A stretch of DNA of 64,000 nucleotides from Nyssa sinensis (GCA_008638375.1 CM018051.1:14787969-14851968); one strand, 5' to 3'; positions 1 through 12,217 are shown, counted from the stretch's first letter. Numbers and translations are program-made. Notes: generated from the sequence alone by a model not told the origin.

Positions 1-561
1 AAGAGTAAAACACAAAAAATAAAATAAAATAATTCAGGTCCAAAGCAAGCCAAAAAAAAAAAATTAACTTTTAACGACGCACACAAAGGCGTCCCTAAAA
101 GACCCAAATATTAGTTTTAGCGACGCTTAACAGTCGTCGCTAAAAATTTACTATTAGCGACACACAGCAGGTGTCGCTAAATAATTCTAATAACATACTA
201 TTAGTGACGTATTATATGCACCGCTAATAAGTACTATTAGTGATGCACCTAGGTCGTCGCTACATAATTCCAATAAACTATTAGCGATGCCATCTGAGCA
301 TCGCTAAAGGTCAACATTAGCAACATCCATTGCGTCCTCTATATAGTATTAGCGACGCACCCACCTAATTATTAGTGACACAAATTGTACGCCGCTAATA
401 ATGACCTTTAGCGATGCATACTAATGTGCGTGCCGCTAATAGTATTAGTGACATGATGATTAGCGAGGCACACTGGAACGTCACTAAAACTATTTAGCGA
501 CGCACATTGGTATTATTAGTGACGCACCCATGGGTCGCTAAAAGTGGCTTTTTCTGTAGTG
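1..561. mobile_element. CACTA (En/Spm) transposon end with subterminal repeats
   Basis: The stretch is packed with short degenerate repeats built on GCGACGC and its complement GCGTCGC, in both orientations and followed by TAAA or TAATA. This is the subterminal repeat array where CACTA transposase binds. It stops exactly at a terminal motif (549-561) whose complement begins CACTACAGAAAAA, matching the CACTA-type terminal inverted repeat. Only this end is in the window; the rest lies to the left. No transposase coding sequence is visible. It abuts the internal tail of a Ty3-type element, so it may have inserted into it. Confidence 0.8.
549..561 (-). repeat. CACTA terminal inverted repeat
   Basis: TTTTTCTGTAGTG on the plus strand reads CACTACAGAAAAA on the minus strand, which is the CACTA-family terminus. 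The expected 3-base target duplication would start at 562 (AGC), but the partner end is outside the window. Confidence 0.8.
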
Positions 562-1171
562 AGCTCTATCCTTAATAAGGACTAAGGAACTTGAATAAAG
601 AATTCAATACTAACCAAACGATGAAAGTGATGTAGTCTAGTTACACCATTGACTTTCTATACTACAACTAAAACAACCAACAAAAAAAAAAAGAATAAGG
701 TATTAGATACCTTTACCTGGCACAGAATACGCTATACAATACCAACAAAAGTTGAGAAACCACGAACAGTGATGTGATTACGACTTGGTATATATTAGGA
801 TTTAGATTTCAGATTGATCGGGATTATTTCCCAGTGTTAAAGAAAAAGCACCGAAGTACTAGTACAAGAATTTAAAGATTTTGAATTTAAAATTTCAAGG
901 CACTGAGAATAAAGGTTCAAAAAAGTCAAACCCTTGACTTATAAGACCACTATTAAATTAAACAAGGCAGTGTATGAAAGAATTGTGAATCTTGTTTCAA
1001 AATAAAAATCTTCTTATTTGAGGACATAACGTCCTAGATTCCAGTAATAAGTCCAAGGGATAAATTATGAGAATCCAGGTTAATGAAATTAGCATGAAAA
1101 GAGAATAGAGCTTTCTAAATATGAATGTTCAAGTTTTGACGACAAAACTCTTTTTAAGGAGGGGAGAATGT
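562..1171 (+). mobile_element. Ty3-type element, non-coding 3' internal tail with polypurine tract
   Basis: No intact reading frame is present. The last bases before the LTR (about 1140-1171) read GACGACAAAACTC, then TTTTTAAGGAGGGGAGAA. This resembles the usual end of the internal region and the polypurine tract (1159-1171) of plant Ty3/gypsy elements, immediately before TGTAACA. The upstream part has no recognisable integrase or chromodomain and is probably truncated or interrupted by the CACTA insertion. Confidence 0.55.
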
Positions 1172-4100
1172 AACATCTCGACCTATTTAAGCGGGGCAAT
1201 TAAGGATAATGATGATTATCATAAGATAGTGCTTAAGAATCATAGGTAATTCTACTTAAGATTGATAGTCTATGAATATTGAGACAAAAGTATAAATGAG
1301 ACAAATTAGCTATGAATTGGAAACGATCAATTTTAAAGAATATGATTTAATGAAAAATGTCGTAACTTGATAATGAATTACAATTGGCGTTAATCAAGGA
1401 TTAACACATGAATAATTTTAGAAAATTAGTGCATGAAATACACTGAAACAAGACTAGTGATACATGAAAAAAGTATGTTTAATCAAGAAGCTTTACAAAA
1501 ATTATAAGAGACTTTTTGAAATTTAAAATGCAAAGTTTAGGGATTAATAAAATACTTTAAAATGTAATATTATGCATGTGAAAAGGAAAAAGAAAGAAAA
1601 GAGCTTTAAAATGCTCTTATATAGTTTTGGACCAAGGCAACAAAGGAAGAACTTATACAAAAAAGATAGACATTAGGCTATCAGCACTTTTGTTCTATAT
1701 TAGCCATAAGAAAAGTATATAACATGAAAAAGGCAGGAAAATTCAAAAGAAAAAAAAAAGATGAAGTGGCATCACCCCACTCCAGTCAATCAGAATGCAT
1801 GCAAAATACCTACCTCATATAAATGTATATTATGTATGGGGGAAAGCTATGTATTTTAGACATCTAGAAAGAGAGAGTCAGCTAGAGAGAGAAAGAAGAG
1901 AAATAAAGGAAAAGGGCATGCAAGGCTTTAGACCATGACCAAACTAAAACTGGAAGGCCCAAGAGCCATTAGAAAACAGAAATCATGGATAGTGGAGGTT
2001 GGAGCCGCTATTGAAGGTCAGAGAAAATCTTCTCTCTCATCTATTTTCTATCCTTTAGAATCAGTTTATGAGCTTTTAATTGCTTGCATGCGATTAATAT
2101 TGAAAAAGGAGAAAATTGAGATGAAATGTAATAGTTTAAGCTAAAAAACCCTAAGAAATCACCATGATCGAACCTAGGAAAATTTGGATTATGAAGAAAC
2201 TTAACCAAAACTTGATTCTGGATACGAGGCTAGAAAGAGCATTAAAAATGAGACACAACGCAACTTAAAGCAACAAGAATGGTCAAAAGACCACTAAACA
2301 ATCCGAGGTTATAGTTGGGAGTGATAATCATGGGAGAACGAGTTTTGGCCTTTGTTTCTTGATTTTAGAGACGGGAAAATTTTCCCCAAGCTCCCAGAAA
2401 TACAATGGAAGAAAAAAGAGCTCAAAAAACAATGTAAAACGTCACGAAATAAGAAGAGAATATGTTGCCAAAAAATCGGGTCTCGCCGGAGATCTCACTG
2501 TAAGCCTCTAGTTTGACGTCCAAAACTAAGTGAAACCAAATTTTGACCTTGGATATGAAATCCCTATGGAAAACAGATTCGAACCCTGTTGGGCTCATCG
2601 TCGAAGTTCGTCATTGCTGGAGAAGGCAATTGGCAGCGGTAGCAGGGCTTCTGTTGATTAAGTCAACTGTTGACCAGGTCAGTCAATGGGTTAGGTCGGG
2701 TCAGATACCGGGTCTAGGCTGACCTGCATGTAACTGGATCTAAAGGCTTCTTGAAATGGTTTCATTTTGATTAAGTGACTAATGACGCCATGCTTGCATC
2801 ATGATGACACACTGAACAGGAGGAACCGGTTGGTTCTTGACCAAGCGAGTCTGGTTTAGTCACTGATCCTTTAGACAGTACGGTTTTGGTTAAATAAGTT
2901 TCTAAAATTATATTTTGACCCCAAACCTCTCTATTAATTACGAATTGGTCCAGAAAAATAATTATAAATAATTTTTGAATTTAAAAAAATTACCAAAATG
3001 CCCTTAAGCCAAAAATAGGTCAAACGAAGACCAATTAAAATGAAAAATAGTCTAACCTAATATTTTTAGCCAATCTGGACTCAACGGTAGAGATAGCATA
3101 TTCTGACTTTCTTTTGGCATTCCAGACTCAACGGGGGAGTCCATTTTAATAAAAAAAAAAAGTACCGAAAAATGAGACACGTGAAAGTGTAAAATTACGA
3201 AAATGCCCCTAGGATTAATATAAGTCACATATATGCAAATTAAGATCCGGAAAAGCCTAAATTGATTATCTTCAATATTCTGAACCTGATGGTGATGTCC
3301 TTTTGAGAAAGATAAGACCCGATAATAAACTAAAAAAAAGAAACGTATACGTCTTTAAGACTTAATGAAGTTACCAAAGGTGAATAGATGAAATTAAAAG
3401 GTCTTTGTAAATGTTATAAGGACTGACTGGACTCAAAAATGAAGTCTAAATACGTAAATCATGTACGGAGAAATATGGAACATTAAAATTATAAATTACA
3501 ATTATGCCCCTAAAGTGCCAAATAAACTATAAATCATCAAGAACCTTAAATTGAGAATTTTAGGATCTTTAATCAATTAGATTAAGTTCAAAAGAACTTA
3601 AAATGCTGAATAAAGATTCTTGAAATTAGAATGAATTCTAATTCAATATGCAAGATATTTTTGATCCATGATTATATGATCACCCTAAGTGATGAAAAAT
3701 TGAAAGAAGGCTATGGGATAGCTATTATGGTACCAGTATGGGAATGCAATACTAAGGACCTAATGTAAGTAAACCTAAACTCTAATATGTGAATTTCTAC
3801 TCTACCAATGTAACCTACTTGTATAGCTACCAATCTCTGCTTCTTGGAACATGCATCAATAATTTCTTCAAGTCCACAACCCATTGATTATCCTGTTTCC
3901 ATTATGTGAAATTTGTGTTTTATTGAGATCCTATTTGTTATGAACATTTATGAGTTCTTTGACTCCTTGTCTATTTCTTATCTTTGTGATCGTTGTGATC
4001 CATTTTGTTGTGGACATTTGTAATCTATGTGTATGCACATACTTTGTGAAATCTTTTTGCTAATAACATTATTTATGAGTACCTCGGGTTGTGTCTGTCA

Positions 4101-5056
4101 CAACATCTATCTTGACTCTTTGGATGATAATGACCTATGGGTCGGTGTTTGGGAATGATACCCAACACGTTGTCTTGAAAAGGACATTTTGATATGATAA
4201 TAAAAGCTCTTGGTGCCATTCAGGGGAGCCCAGAGATGAGTGGTGAACCTGGATGAATGGTGTATGGGGGTAGTCGAGCCCTATTTGATAACATTCATTT
4301 GACTCAATTTGTATATGTTTGATTCCATACCATTTATTGATTTGATGATGTTACCTTTGGATGTGAAATATGCCTTTAAGGCTTACCTTTATATTCGATT
4401 TGAATCCCTTTGATTTAGGTAGCTAAACATTATATGTTGATAAATTTGTGCTTATTAACTTTCTTACTCATTCTTATCGCATTTGTGAACTCCTTATAAA
4501 CTATATTATTCTGGCCTGATGGTCAATCCCTTTGAACTTGAAATTCTATGATTATTCTCTTATTATACACCCTTGTGTAACCCATGGAAGAGTGAAGGAT
4601 TTACTTAATGAATTAAGTTAGCTCACCCCATAATTGTAACAAATTTTTAGGTAACACAATATGGAAGGAAATGTAATGATAGTGAACTAATGGAGCTAGT
4701 GATGTGCTTGTGGGTAATGTTGATGTTGTATAACTCCAAGACTTACATTGAATTAATCCTGTAAGGATGACACTAATATTATACATTGTGACTTAGTGAT
4801 ATTGAAAGATGTCATTAGATTTGAATTATGATCAATGATGATGGAAATTGTATTTAGAGATAATCTTAGTGATAAGTTGTTAAAGTTGATTTAGTTATCA
4901 AATGAGTTTCATATATGCAGCTTCCGCACCTAATAAATAAAAAAAAAAACATTTATTACTCTTTGGTGCAATTCATTTGATTTTGTACGGCCTGTCTAAG
5001 TGACAGTGTCGATCACTGACCTTTAATCCGCATAGGTTGGGTTTTGGGTCATGACA
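1172..5056 (+). mobile_element. Long (3.9 kb) Ty3/gypsy LTR, 3' LTR copy
   Basis: The LTR starts TGTAACATCTCGACC directly after a polypurine tract and ends GGGTCATGACA, giving the canonical TG...CA borders. A second, diverged copy of the same sequence lies at about 43165-47056, where it is followed by a primer binding site; that confirms LTR identity and orientation. The matching order includes the blocks near 1357-1500, 1800-1870, 3470-3760 and 4080-5050. A TATA-like stretch (about 1816-1835) precedes a GA-rich segment and could be the LTR promoter. Small reading frames inside are not conserved between the two copies and are not genes. Confidence 0.75.
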
Positions 5057-5941
5057 TGTCGCCTTGACAATAAAGGTCGAGATGAGATTCTTTTAAAGAA
5101 TCGAGTATAAAGGTTGCCACACACCTCATGGAACCTGAAGAAAGCTGAATGCGAATTTTCAAATAGGTGCTAAGAGAGCGACTGGTTAGAATGTTTAGGT
5201 TTGAAGCTGAAATAGTGATGAAGGGTGCTAGGATAACGACGGGCGCTAAATAATGACTAAACTAAGATTTATATGACATTATATACTTTTAAGAATGAGT
5301 TTGACATGCCCAATTGAGTGAAAGCACCGCCATAACATACATTATATAATGTATGTGCTATTGATGTGACCTTAATAAAAAAGAGTGAACGAATGTATCC
5401 CTATTTCGTCACTGTGTGAGCTCTGAGAACCTTTTGAAGTTCCATTGTGCCCTTTGTGACCTAAGACTACGTTATGAAGATAGAGTTTCATGTTGCTAAT
5501 TTACCATGTTGCTAATGGACCATGATTGATGCGGTCCGGCGAGGTATGTCTACGAAAGCAATTGAATTCGATTGGATTAACATGAGTAGCTAGGGAAGAT
5601 GATTCTGTAATACACTATTATGTTGTGACTAATTGCCCGTGCGATCATATCGATTTCTATGTCTATTGATATGATCATAAGTACTATACAAATTAGATAG
5701 TCCATGCATCGTAATGAGATTAGTTCTCGTGAGGGGTAACAGATGTTGAATCTAGTGTAACAAAATAGTTTGGGACAAAGATGAGATCAGTTATGTGTTT
5801 GTAGTTAGGTACTATGTTAGTTTGATGGTTAATTATAGTACTCCTACCCCGATCTTGCTCGTCTAGTCGTACAATCCATTTCCTGTATGTAGAAGGTGAT
5901 GGAGCGAGCTTAGTACTCAACCAATATGGATGAGTGGGAGA
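5057..5941. other. Non-coding, possibly internal tail of a Ty1-type element
   Basis: No convincing coding sequence is seen. The right end (about 5925-5941) reads GGATGAGTGGGAGA, a polypurine tract of the kind that precedes the 3' LTR in Ty1/copia elements, so part of this stretch may be the internal tail of the element whose LTR follows. The rest is unassigned. Confidence 0.3.
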
Positions 5942-6460
5942 TGTTGGACATTGGGTCATGTGGACCCGAGTCTATTTGGAACCACAAGATTTGTGTAAAC
6001 CATGATAATTATGATAAGAGTTTATATGTGGTTAAAACTCTTATCCATTCTGGTTGGTTTGACCAATTTGGATATTATTACGTAAGTCTTACAGTTATCC
6101 CATCAGTTGTAGTCATGGAATATAAAAAAATACGCATTAGTTAAGCAGAAGAAGTTCATCCATATGTAGTCTCCTAAATGATCACGCGAGGTCTTGAGTG
6201 GCGCTCTCTCTGAGATTCTTTTTGGATAACCATCATAATGCCCTTGGTCTTGGATCGTGAAAATATATAGGCGACTCGATATTATAGCCATCCTATTTGA
6301 CAATGAGGATCTCTTGCAGCGTTCCAAGAATCTTTATGGTGTTCCAAGAAAGCTCGTAATACAAGTCGTCTCTTCCGTTTCCGCTTCCACTTCCGCTGTT
6401 CTTAATCCGAAGAGGTAACCGGGTTAAATACTCATTTGTGTTTATTATGTATTTCCTTCA
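5942..6460 (+). mobile_element. Candidate Ty1/copia LTR (3' or solo)
   Basis: It begins TGTTGGACATTGGG right after a GAGTGGGAGA polypurine tract, the usual copia layout. The CT-rich end near 6375-6460 (TTCCGCTTCCACTTCCGC, then ...TTCCTTCA) resembles copia LTR 3' ends. No primer binding site follows, so it would be a 3' or solo LTR. No second copy is in the window, so the right border is tentative. Confidence 0.4.
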
Positions 6461-7004
6461 CTACTAATACCATGTTCAAGGCAATCATTAACCAGAGTAA
6501 TATGTCAAACAAAATCTTAAAATTATTTTTTTATTTGTACTATTTCAAATAAAATCTTGAAATTATTTTTTTATTTTATTGTTTTTTAAAGTAACATGCA
6601 TCTCCAAGGAGTGGAGGTTTTTTTGAGGTAAAAAAATTTATTTGTCTCTATGTTATAATATTTATAGATAGTAATTGGCTTCAAATCAGGTAAAAGGAAT
6701 CTCTTCTTATTTATGTACGTGTCACAATCTTAGTGGATCATGTATGTAATCACATGTATATCACGTGATTATTTAGTTTTAACAAAAAAATAAAAAATTA
6801 AATAAATCAAAAAACATGTGCACTGCATATGTAACAAATTATAGTTAAGACAAGTATCCAGGTAAAAAGAAAATCTTTCTACTAAGTTTGGAACTAAGTA
6901 TTGTTATAATATCTATACTTACATTAATGATTTCAAAACCATACGTGTACTCCAATGATAAAGAAAATTCTTAACTACACTAGGTTTACTACGCCTTACG
7001 ATAA

Positions 7005-7060
7005 GATGATATGTCACAAGTGTAGTTACAATGAGTCTATAAACATGTGACATATCATCT
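7005..7060. repeat. Short perfect inverted repeat
   Basis: AGATGATATGTCACA (7005-7019) is the exact complement of TGTGACATATCATCT (7046-7060), with 26 bases between them. It could form a hairpin in single-stranded nucleic acid or be the core of a small inverted-repeat element. Confidence 0.7.
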
Positions 7061-7244
7061 AATCTTTGAGACATGGTCTCAAAGGACCACTGAAGATCAA
7101 TTCCAACCGTAATGCTTAAAATAAATATTTATTTTTATATTTTAATATATTTTTGTCCCTGAACTCTTTCTCTTTTCACCACTGACTATTTCTCTCCCTA
7201 TCATTTACTTTCATTATAGATTTGCCACTCTTATGCCGCTTAAG

Positions 7245-7249
<5 letters not shown>

Positions 7250-7291
<42 letters not shown>
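7250..7291. repeat. (TA)n microsatellite
   Basis: An uninterrupted run of about 21 TA units, roughly 480 bases upstream of the glucosyltransferase start. It is probably length-polymorphic. Confidence 0.95.
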
Positions 7292-7293
<2 letters not shown>

Positions 7294-7707
7294 TTCCATC
7301 AAGTACTATTCATTAATCAAAGACAAAATATTTTTTATCATAATTGTTTTAAAAGTACTCATGTGATGTTTATATATTCATATTCTTTTAATAAAATCCA
7401 TAATGATAAGTAACATTTTATATAAGTATATCAGTACCATATAAAAACTTGTAATTAAGGCATGAATTATTGTACTAAATTTTTTTATAAAGATATAAAA
7501 AATAAAAAATAAATTAATAGTTAAGACACAGCTATCCTCTCTGCGTCAAGTCTAATAGACGCTCTAAGGATGGCTATCTCATTTTGAATTCTCAACTATC
7601 AAATGTGATGTCATATGCGTTGTTCACGTGAAGTTGAATGAAAAAGTTAATGACAATTGACAACATAATTGTGTCCTCACCTCACAAAATCCTAGTTCTT
7701 ATGGTTC

Positions 7708-7713
7708 TATAAA
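7708..7713 (+). promoter_or_regulatory. Candidate TATA box of the glucosyltransferase gene
   Basis: TATAAA lies 56 bases before the start codon at 7769, in the context GGTTCTATAAAGCAGC. With the usual 25-35 base spacing, transcription would start near 7740 and give a short CT- and A-rich leader. This is an inference from position and sequence only. Confidence 0.55.
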
Positions 7714-7768
7714 GCAGCAAACACAACAATTCTCAAGATTATCCTTCAACAACTTTCTTTCTTTTCCC

Positions 7769-9223
7769 ATGGCCAACCATCAGCACCACCAACACCTGAT
7801 CCACCGCGAAAATGGCCTAAAACAAGCCCAAGTGGTGGTCCTCATGGTGCCTTTTCCAGCACAAGGCCATCTCAACCAGCTTCTCCAGCTATCCCGCCTC
7901 CTAGCTTCCTACGATATTCCGGTCCACTATGTCAGCTCCACCACCCACAACCGCCAAGCCAAGTTCCGTGTCCACGGTTGGAACCCTCTCGCCACCACCA
8001 ATATCCACTTCTATGAATTCCCAACCCCTTCTATTCCCTCTCCTCCTCCAAACCCCAGTGCCTCCCATAAATTCCCCTCACACCTCCAACCATCCTTCGA
8101 CGCATCATCGCAACTTCGCGAGCCCGTTACCACCCTTTCACGAACGCTCTCGATCGTAGCTCGAAGAGTTGTCGTCATTCATGACTCTCTAATGTCTTCT
8201 GTTGTTCAAGACATCCCTTCTATACCACATACAGAGTCCTACACCTTTCACAGTGTCTCTGCTTTCGCCATGTTCTTCTACTTATGGGAAACCATGGGAA
8301 GACCTTTCACAGTTGAAGACGAAGCACTCAAATCCCTCCCATCAAACGAAGTTTGTTTCCCTCCAGACTTCAAGAAATTCATCAACACACAGCATGATTA
8401 TATAAAGTTGAACGCTGGTCGTCTTTACAACACATGCAAAGTAATAGAAGCTCCATATCTTGACTTGCTTGCAAAAGAACAGATAAGTAAAAACAAGAAA
8501 CATTGGGCTCTTGGGCCATTCAATCCAGTGGCAATATCAGAGAACAATAAATCTAAACAACGCCATGAATGTTTGGAGTGGCTAGACAACCAAGCTCCAA
8601 ACTCGGTTATTTACGTCTCTTTTGGGACTACAACTTCATTAACCGATAAACAAATCAAAGAGCTAGCAATTGGATTGGAACAAAGTGGCCAAAAGTTCAT
8701 TTGGGCATTGAGAGATGCAGATAAAGGAGATGTATTTGCAGGAGGAGAGAGAAGGGTTGAACTGCCAAAAGGGTTTGAAGAGAGACTGGAAGGGAAGGGA
8801 ATGGTGGTGAGAGAATGGGCACCCCAATTGGAAATTCTGGGTCACCCATCAACGGGTGGATTCATGAGTCACTGTGGATGGAATTCGTGCATGGAGAGCA
8901 TCACCATGGGAGTGCCAATTGCAGCTTGGCCAATGCATTCTGACCAGCCGAGGAACGCCGTGCTAATTACCAAGTTGCTCAAAGTTGGTGTAGTGGTCAA
9001 GGATTTTGCACTCAAAGATGATTTGGTGACATCATTGACGGTCAAAAAGACTGTGAAAAGATTGATGGCGTCGAAAGAAGGAGATGAGATGAGGACCAGA
9101 GCAACAGAAGTTGGGTGGGGCTGTCCGGCAGTCAGTGGCAGTAGGCGGCGTTTCACGCATGGAGTTAGATTCTTTCATTGCCCACATCACCCGATAAGAT
9201 TGTCTAGTCATTTAATGCAATGA
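7769..9223 (+). CDS. Zeatin O-glucosyltransferase-like UGT with C-terminal frameshift
   Basis: Single-exon family 1 glycosyltransferase, predicted to transfer glucose from UDP-glucose to the side-chain hydroxyl of zeatin-type cytokinins, making stable storage forms in the cytosol. The N-terminal acceptor domain has PFPAQGHLNQ with the catalytic His at residue 34. VVVIHDSLM places the partner Asp at 139. The 44-residue PSPG box runs from Trp350 (WAPQLEILGHPSTGG) to Gln393; that terminal Gln is typical of glucose users. FHSVSAF, NTCKVIE and WALGPFNPV also fit the zeatin O-glucosyltransferase group. From about residue 447 the frame is wrong and the protein ends at 484 residues with an unrelated tail. 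The expected tail (LGGAVRQS ... SFIAHITR) is intact one base out of frame, stopping at 9195-9197. An extra A near 9108-9109 (GAAGTTG for GAGTTG) explains this and would restore 475 residues. It is either a recent mutation or an assembly error. The exact substrate is inferred. Confidence 0.88.
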   Translation: MANHQHHQHLIHRENGLKQAQVVVLMVPFPAQGHLNQLLQLSRLLASYDIPVHYVSSTTHNRQAKFRVHGWNPLATTNIHFYEFPTPSIPSPPPNPSASHKFPSHLQPSFDASSQLREPVTTLSRTLSIVARRVVVIHDSLMSSVVQDIPSIPHTESYTFHSVSAFAMFFYLWETMGRPFTVEDEALKSLPSNEVCFPPDFKKFINTQHDYIKLNAGRLYNTCKVIEAPYLDLLAKEQISKNKKHWALGPFNPVAISENNKSKQRHECLEWLDNQAPNSVIYVSFGTTTSLTDKQIKELAIGLEQSGQKFIWALRDADKGDVFAGGERRVELPKGFEERLEGKGMVVREWAPQLEILGHPSTGGFMSHCGWNSCMESITMGVPIAAWPMHSDQPRNAVLITKLLKVGVVVKDFALKDDLVTSLTVKKTVKRLMASKEGDEMRTRATEVGWGCPAVSGSRRRFTHGVRFFHCPHHPIRLSSHLMQ

Positions 9224-10240
9224 TATGTAATGCATGATTCTGAAAATATTCTTGTTATAATGTCTATTAATTATTAAATTCTATCGAGTTTATTTTATTT
9301 AAGTAGATTATTATTCTTTAAATTCTAAATAATTAAAATAAGTTTTTTTATTAATTATAAAAAATACTCTTTACATATTAACAGGTAAGAAATAAATAAT
9401 TAAGTCAAATATATAAGACATTTATTAAAAAAAAAACATTAGTTATTATTAGTAAAACAAAACAATACACTTTTTTTTAAAAAAAATAACGTTTTATATT
9501 TGATTACTTTCATCACACTTCTGTCTCAACTCTGTAGCTCACACACCTTGTTAGAACTATTTTGGAAGAGTTCTAACTTATAAAAATTAAATTATGATAT
9601 AATGACTTATAAAATAAATTTTGCTTGTTTGGAGTAAAGCTACTCATTGAGTGTTAGGTTATTATTTAGAAGTGATTATAAAATATGAAAATCTATTTTA
9701 TCACTCATATTTATTTATTTTTATCATTTTACTATTTATATTATTAGATAATATTAGATATTATTTGATAGTTTGTTATAAAAGTAAGTTAATAAAATTT
9801 AATTTTATAATCATAAATATGAGTATTAAATAATTATTTTAATATTTTAATTTATTATTATATATTATTGATTTCAAATAAAAATATTATTATATATGTA
9901 TGAATATATTTTATATATGATGGTAATAGAATAATATAATATTTATATATAACGTGTTATATATAATACATATATATATATATATATATGGTGATGTAAA
10001 GTTGGTGGACCAGTACACGTAAGTTGTCCCCTGCATTACTAAAACATTAAAAAAAATTAATGGAAATATGGAAACATGGGACCCCAAGTCAGAAAAAGTA
10101 GAAGTCTGGAAAAAAGACCCCAGAAAAAAAAAAAATTGACAAGTATTATGATAATTGTTGTGAAAGATAAAGGCAAAAGGATAAGGTCAGAATTGCATTC
10201 CTTTCTATGATACTATTACAAGGATCAAATCATTGCGAAT
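9224..10240. other. AT-rich region downstream of the glucosyltransferase gene
   Basis: Very AT-rich, with no coding sequence seen. The first 200 bases presumably hold the 3' UTR and polyadenylation site. A (TA)n run lies near 9966-9990. Confidence 0.5.
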
Positions 10241-11190
10241 TTCGGCACCAGCCTAACGTTTTTTCGACATACAACGCCCGTTCAAGGGCCTGCACGCTGA
10301 AATTATTTCAGGCGCCGCTGTTTTGAGTTGCGCAAATAACTTTATCAATGATGGAGAGAGGGATCGACTAGCTCGACGATAAATGACTCTGGTGATGCAC
10401 GAATTGCAAATCAGATGCACAATGATTTCATAATGGCTCTATATCTTCGATGAATGATAGTGATGATGCGTGGCTTCAGATAAACCCACCTTTGATGTGA
10501 ATATTCCAAACCAACACCATATCAGCACCCCAATGCCTAACACATGTGCCACCAGAATGAATGACACTACATTTACCCGTGTCGACATCTTCTTCACCAA
10601 AGTGAATATAATTTCAGATTGTATGATTAGTTCTCAACGATTGCGTGCAACTTGATTCATATATTAAACATAATATACCCTAGCTAACACATGGCCACCA
10701 TCATGCACCGTGTCAGCCGATAACGCCTTAACTACCGCCACATCATTTGATAAATAACTTTAAAAAAAACTGTATTAATTAGTAATAAGCCCCTTGTATA
10801 GATACAACATTGTTAAATCAAGATCAGGTTCGTCATAAAAGAATTCATTGAGCTCATCAGTTCCTACACTCTTCACTATTATTAACTTGGAAAGCGATAA
10901 TTTAGCATATTCTACACCACACTGCACTACGATATCGCTGATGATGATTGCAAACTATTAAAGTTGTCAACTTAAAGGAAAATAATGTAAATGATTATCT
11001 GATGAATTTAGCCGAATAATAAGAAGCACAATGTATTGATTTGGAGTAGATTAGATTGATTTATGAAAATTGAGGAATGGGCACTTAATTTGGCCAAAGA
11101 TTTGGGAGCTGATTCTAATAATTTGAAGCTCAATGTAGTGTTTAATTTTTTATTGTGACGTCAATGTATATTTGAAGAATGAGGCTATGT
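10241..11190. other. Intergenic stretch with a GC-richer patch
   Basis: Positions 10240-10330 are noticeably richer in CpG (GGCACCAGCC, CAACGCCCG, GGCGCCGC) than the surrounding DNA and resemble the end of a small dispersed element, but no inverted partner was found. Short reading frames here show no protein-like features. No gene is called. Confidence 0.35.
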
Positions 11191-11199
11191 AATACTTGA

Positions 11200-11830
11200 C
11201 TCAATGAATAAAATTTCATTGTGTTGAACAATATAGTGAAATTTCACTTTGTTCAAGAAATTTAGTAAAATTCCAAGAGTATTGTTTGTATGAGTTGCAA
11301 TATTGCATGTGATTTTGATAATTTTTCACATTTATAAAGAGAGCTTTTGTCTTGTAATTTGGAGTGGTACTCAATAATGTTATAATGTTCTTTTTGTTTT
11401 TAGGAATGAGGTTTCCTTTGATTTTATAAAAAAGTAAAATTTCATTATCCCTTAAGGAAATAGTAAGATTTCACTTTGTTTTCCGAAGATAGTGAAATTT
11501 CACTGTCTTTGGAAAATATAATGAAGTTCCAGTGAAATTCTTTTCTTTTTTTTTGTAAAATCTTATATCTAATATAAATCTTATTTGATAGATCTCAATT
11601 TTTAGAACTCAAATATAAAAAAAATTTACTAAAAACAAATTTATATATCATGAGGTACTAAATTTTGAAGGTTGAAAAAAAGTTTTACACACATGTTCCT
11701 TAATTCAAATGAGGTTAGTTACCGACATAGAAGTTTTACACAATATATATATATATATATATATATTGATGGCATTTTAGTTACAAAATAATTAAGGGAC
11801 TTTTAGGATTAATATTTTTGGGCGTGACCA
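11200..11830 (+). repeat. Dispersed repeat family A, copy 1
   Basis: It holds repeated AGTGAAATTTCACT-like palindromes (11238-11545), then TTTTTAGAACTCAAATATA (about 11598-11616), a TTCAAATGAGG block and a TTAGTTACAAAATAATTAAGGG block (about 11772-11793). The same blocks occur in reverse complement and reverse order at 55285-55870, which shows a shared non-coding repeat. No termini were identified. A (TA)n run interrupts it near 11741-11766. Confidence 0.5.
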
Positions 11831-12214
11831 TGATTCCCATTTTAATCTTACTTGTGGACTTTTGGCCGAAAGGAAACTGTTTAGTAAGGATAGCATTATT
11901 TGTTTTTTTTTAAATTTTATTTTGAACAGTTTAACAAAACAAAATTTACAAAAGCAAAATTCATCAAACATGAATGAAGTGTGAAATGTGTGTGTTTGTG
12001 TGTGTGTGTATATATATATATGTTTAAGACCTCATTACTCAACTAGTGACAATTTGTTTGACATCAAATAAACACTGACGGGTTTGGATGGAAGGAGTCA
12101 GAAAGAAAGGAAAGTTGGAGCAATTTATTTCATGTTTAGTTTAAAAATTACAAATGGAAGGGATAGCTCAAGACTTATTTTAACCATTTTACAATAAGTC
12201 TACAAGTGAAGGGA

Positions 12215-12217
<3 letters not shown>

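Larger units (their letters stand above)
6461..7707. other. AT-rich intergenic region upstream of the glucosyltransferase gene
   Basis: No gene is seen. It contains a 15-bp perfect inverted repeat (7005-7019 and 7046-7060), a (TA)n microsatellite (7250-7291) and a stretch near 6690-6800 with loose similarity to 14150-14290 (AGGAATCTCTTCTTAT motif), suggesting a small dispersed repeat. The last few hundred bases are the likely promoter of the gene at 7769. Confidence 0.5.

Noticed and set aside
1935..2144. 69-codon frame inside the long LTR
   Set aside because: Not preserved in the homologous LTR at 43165-47056.
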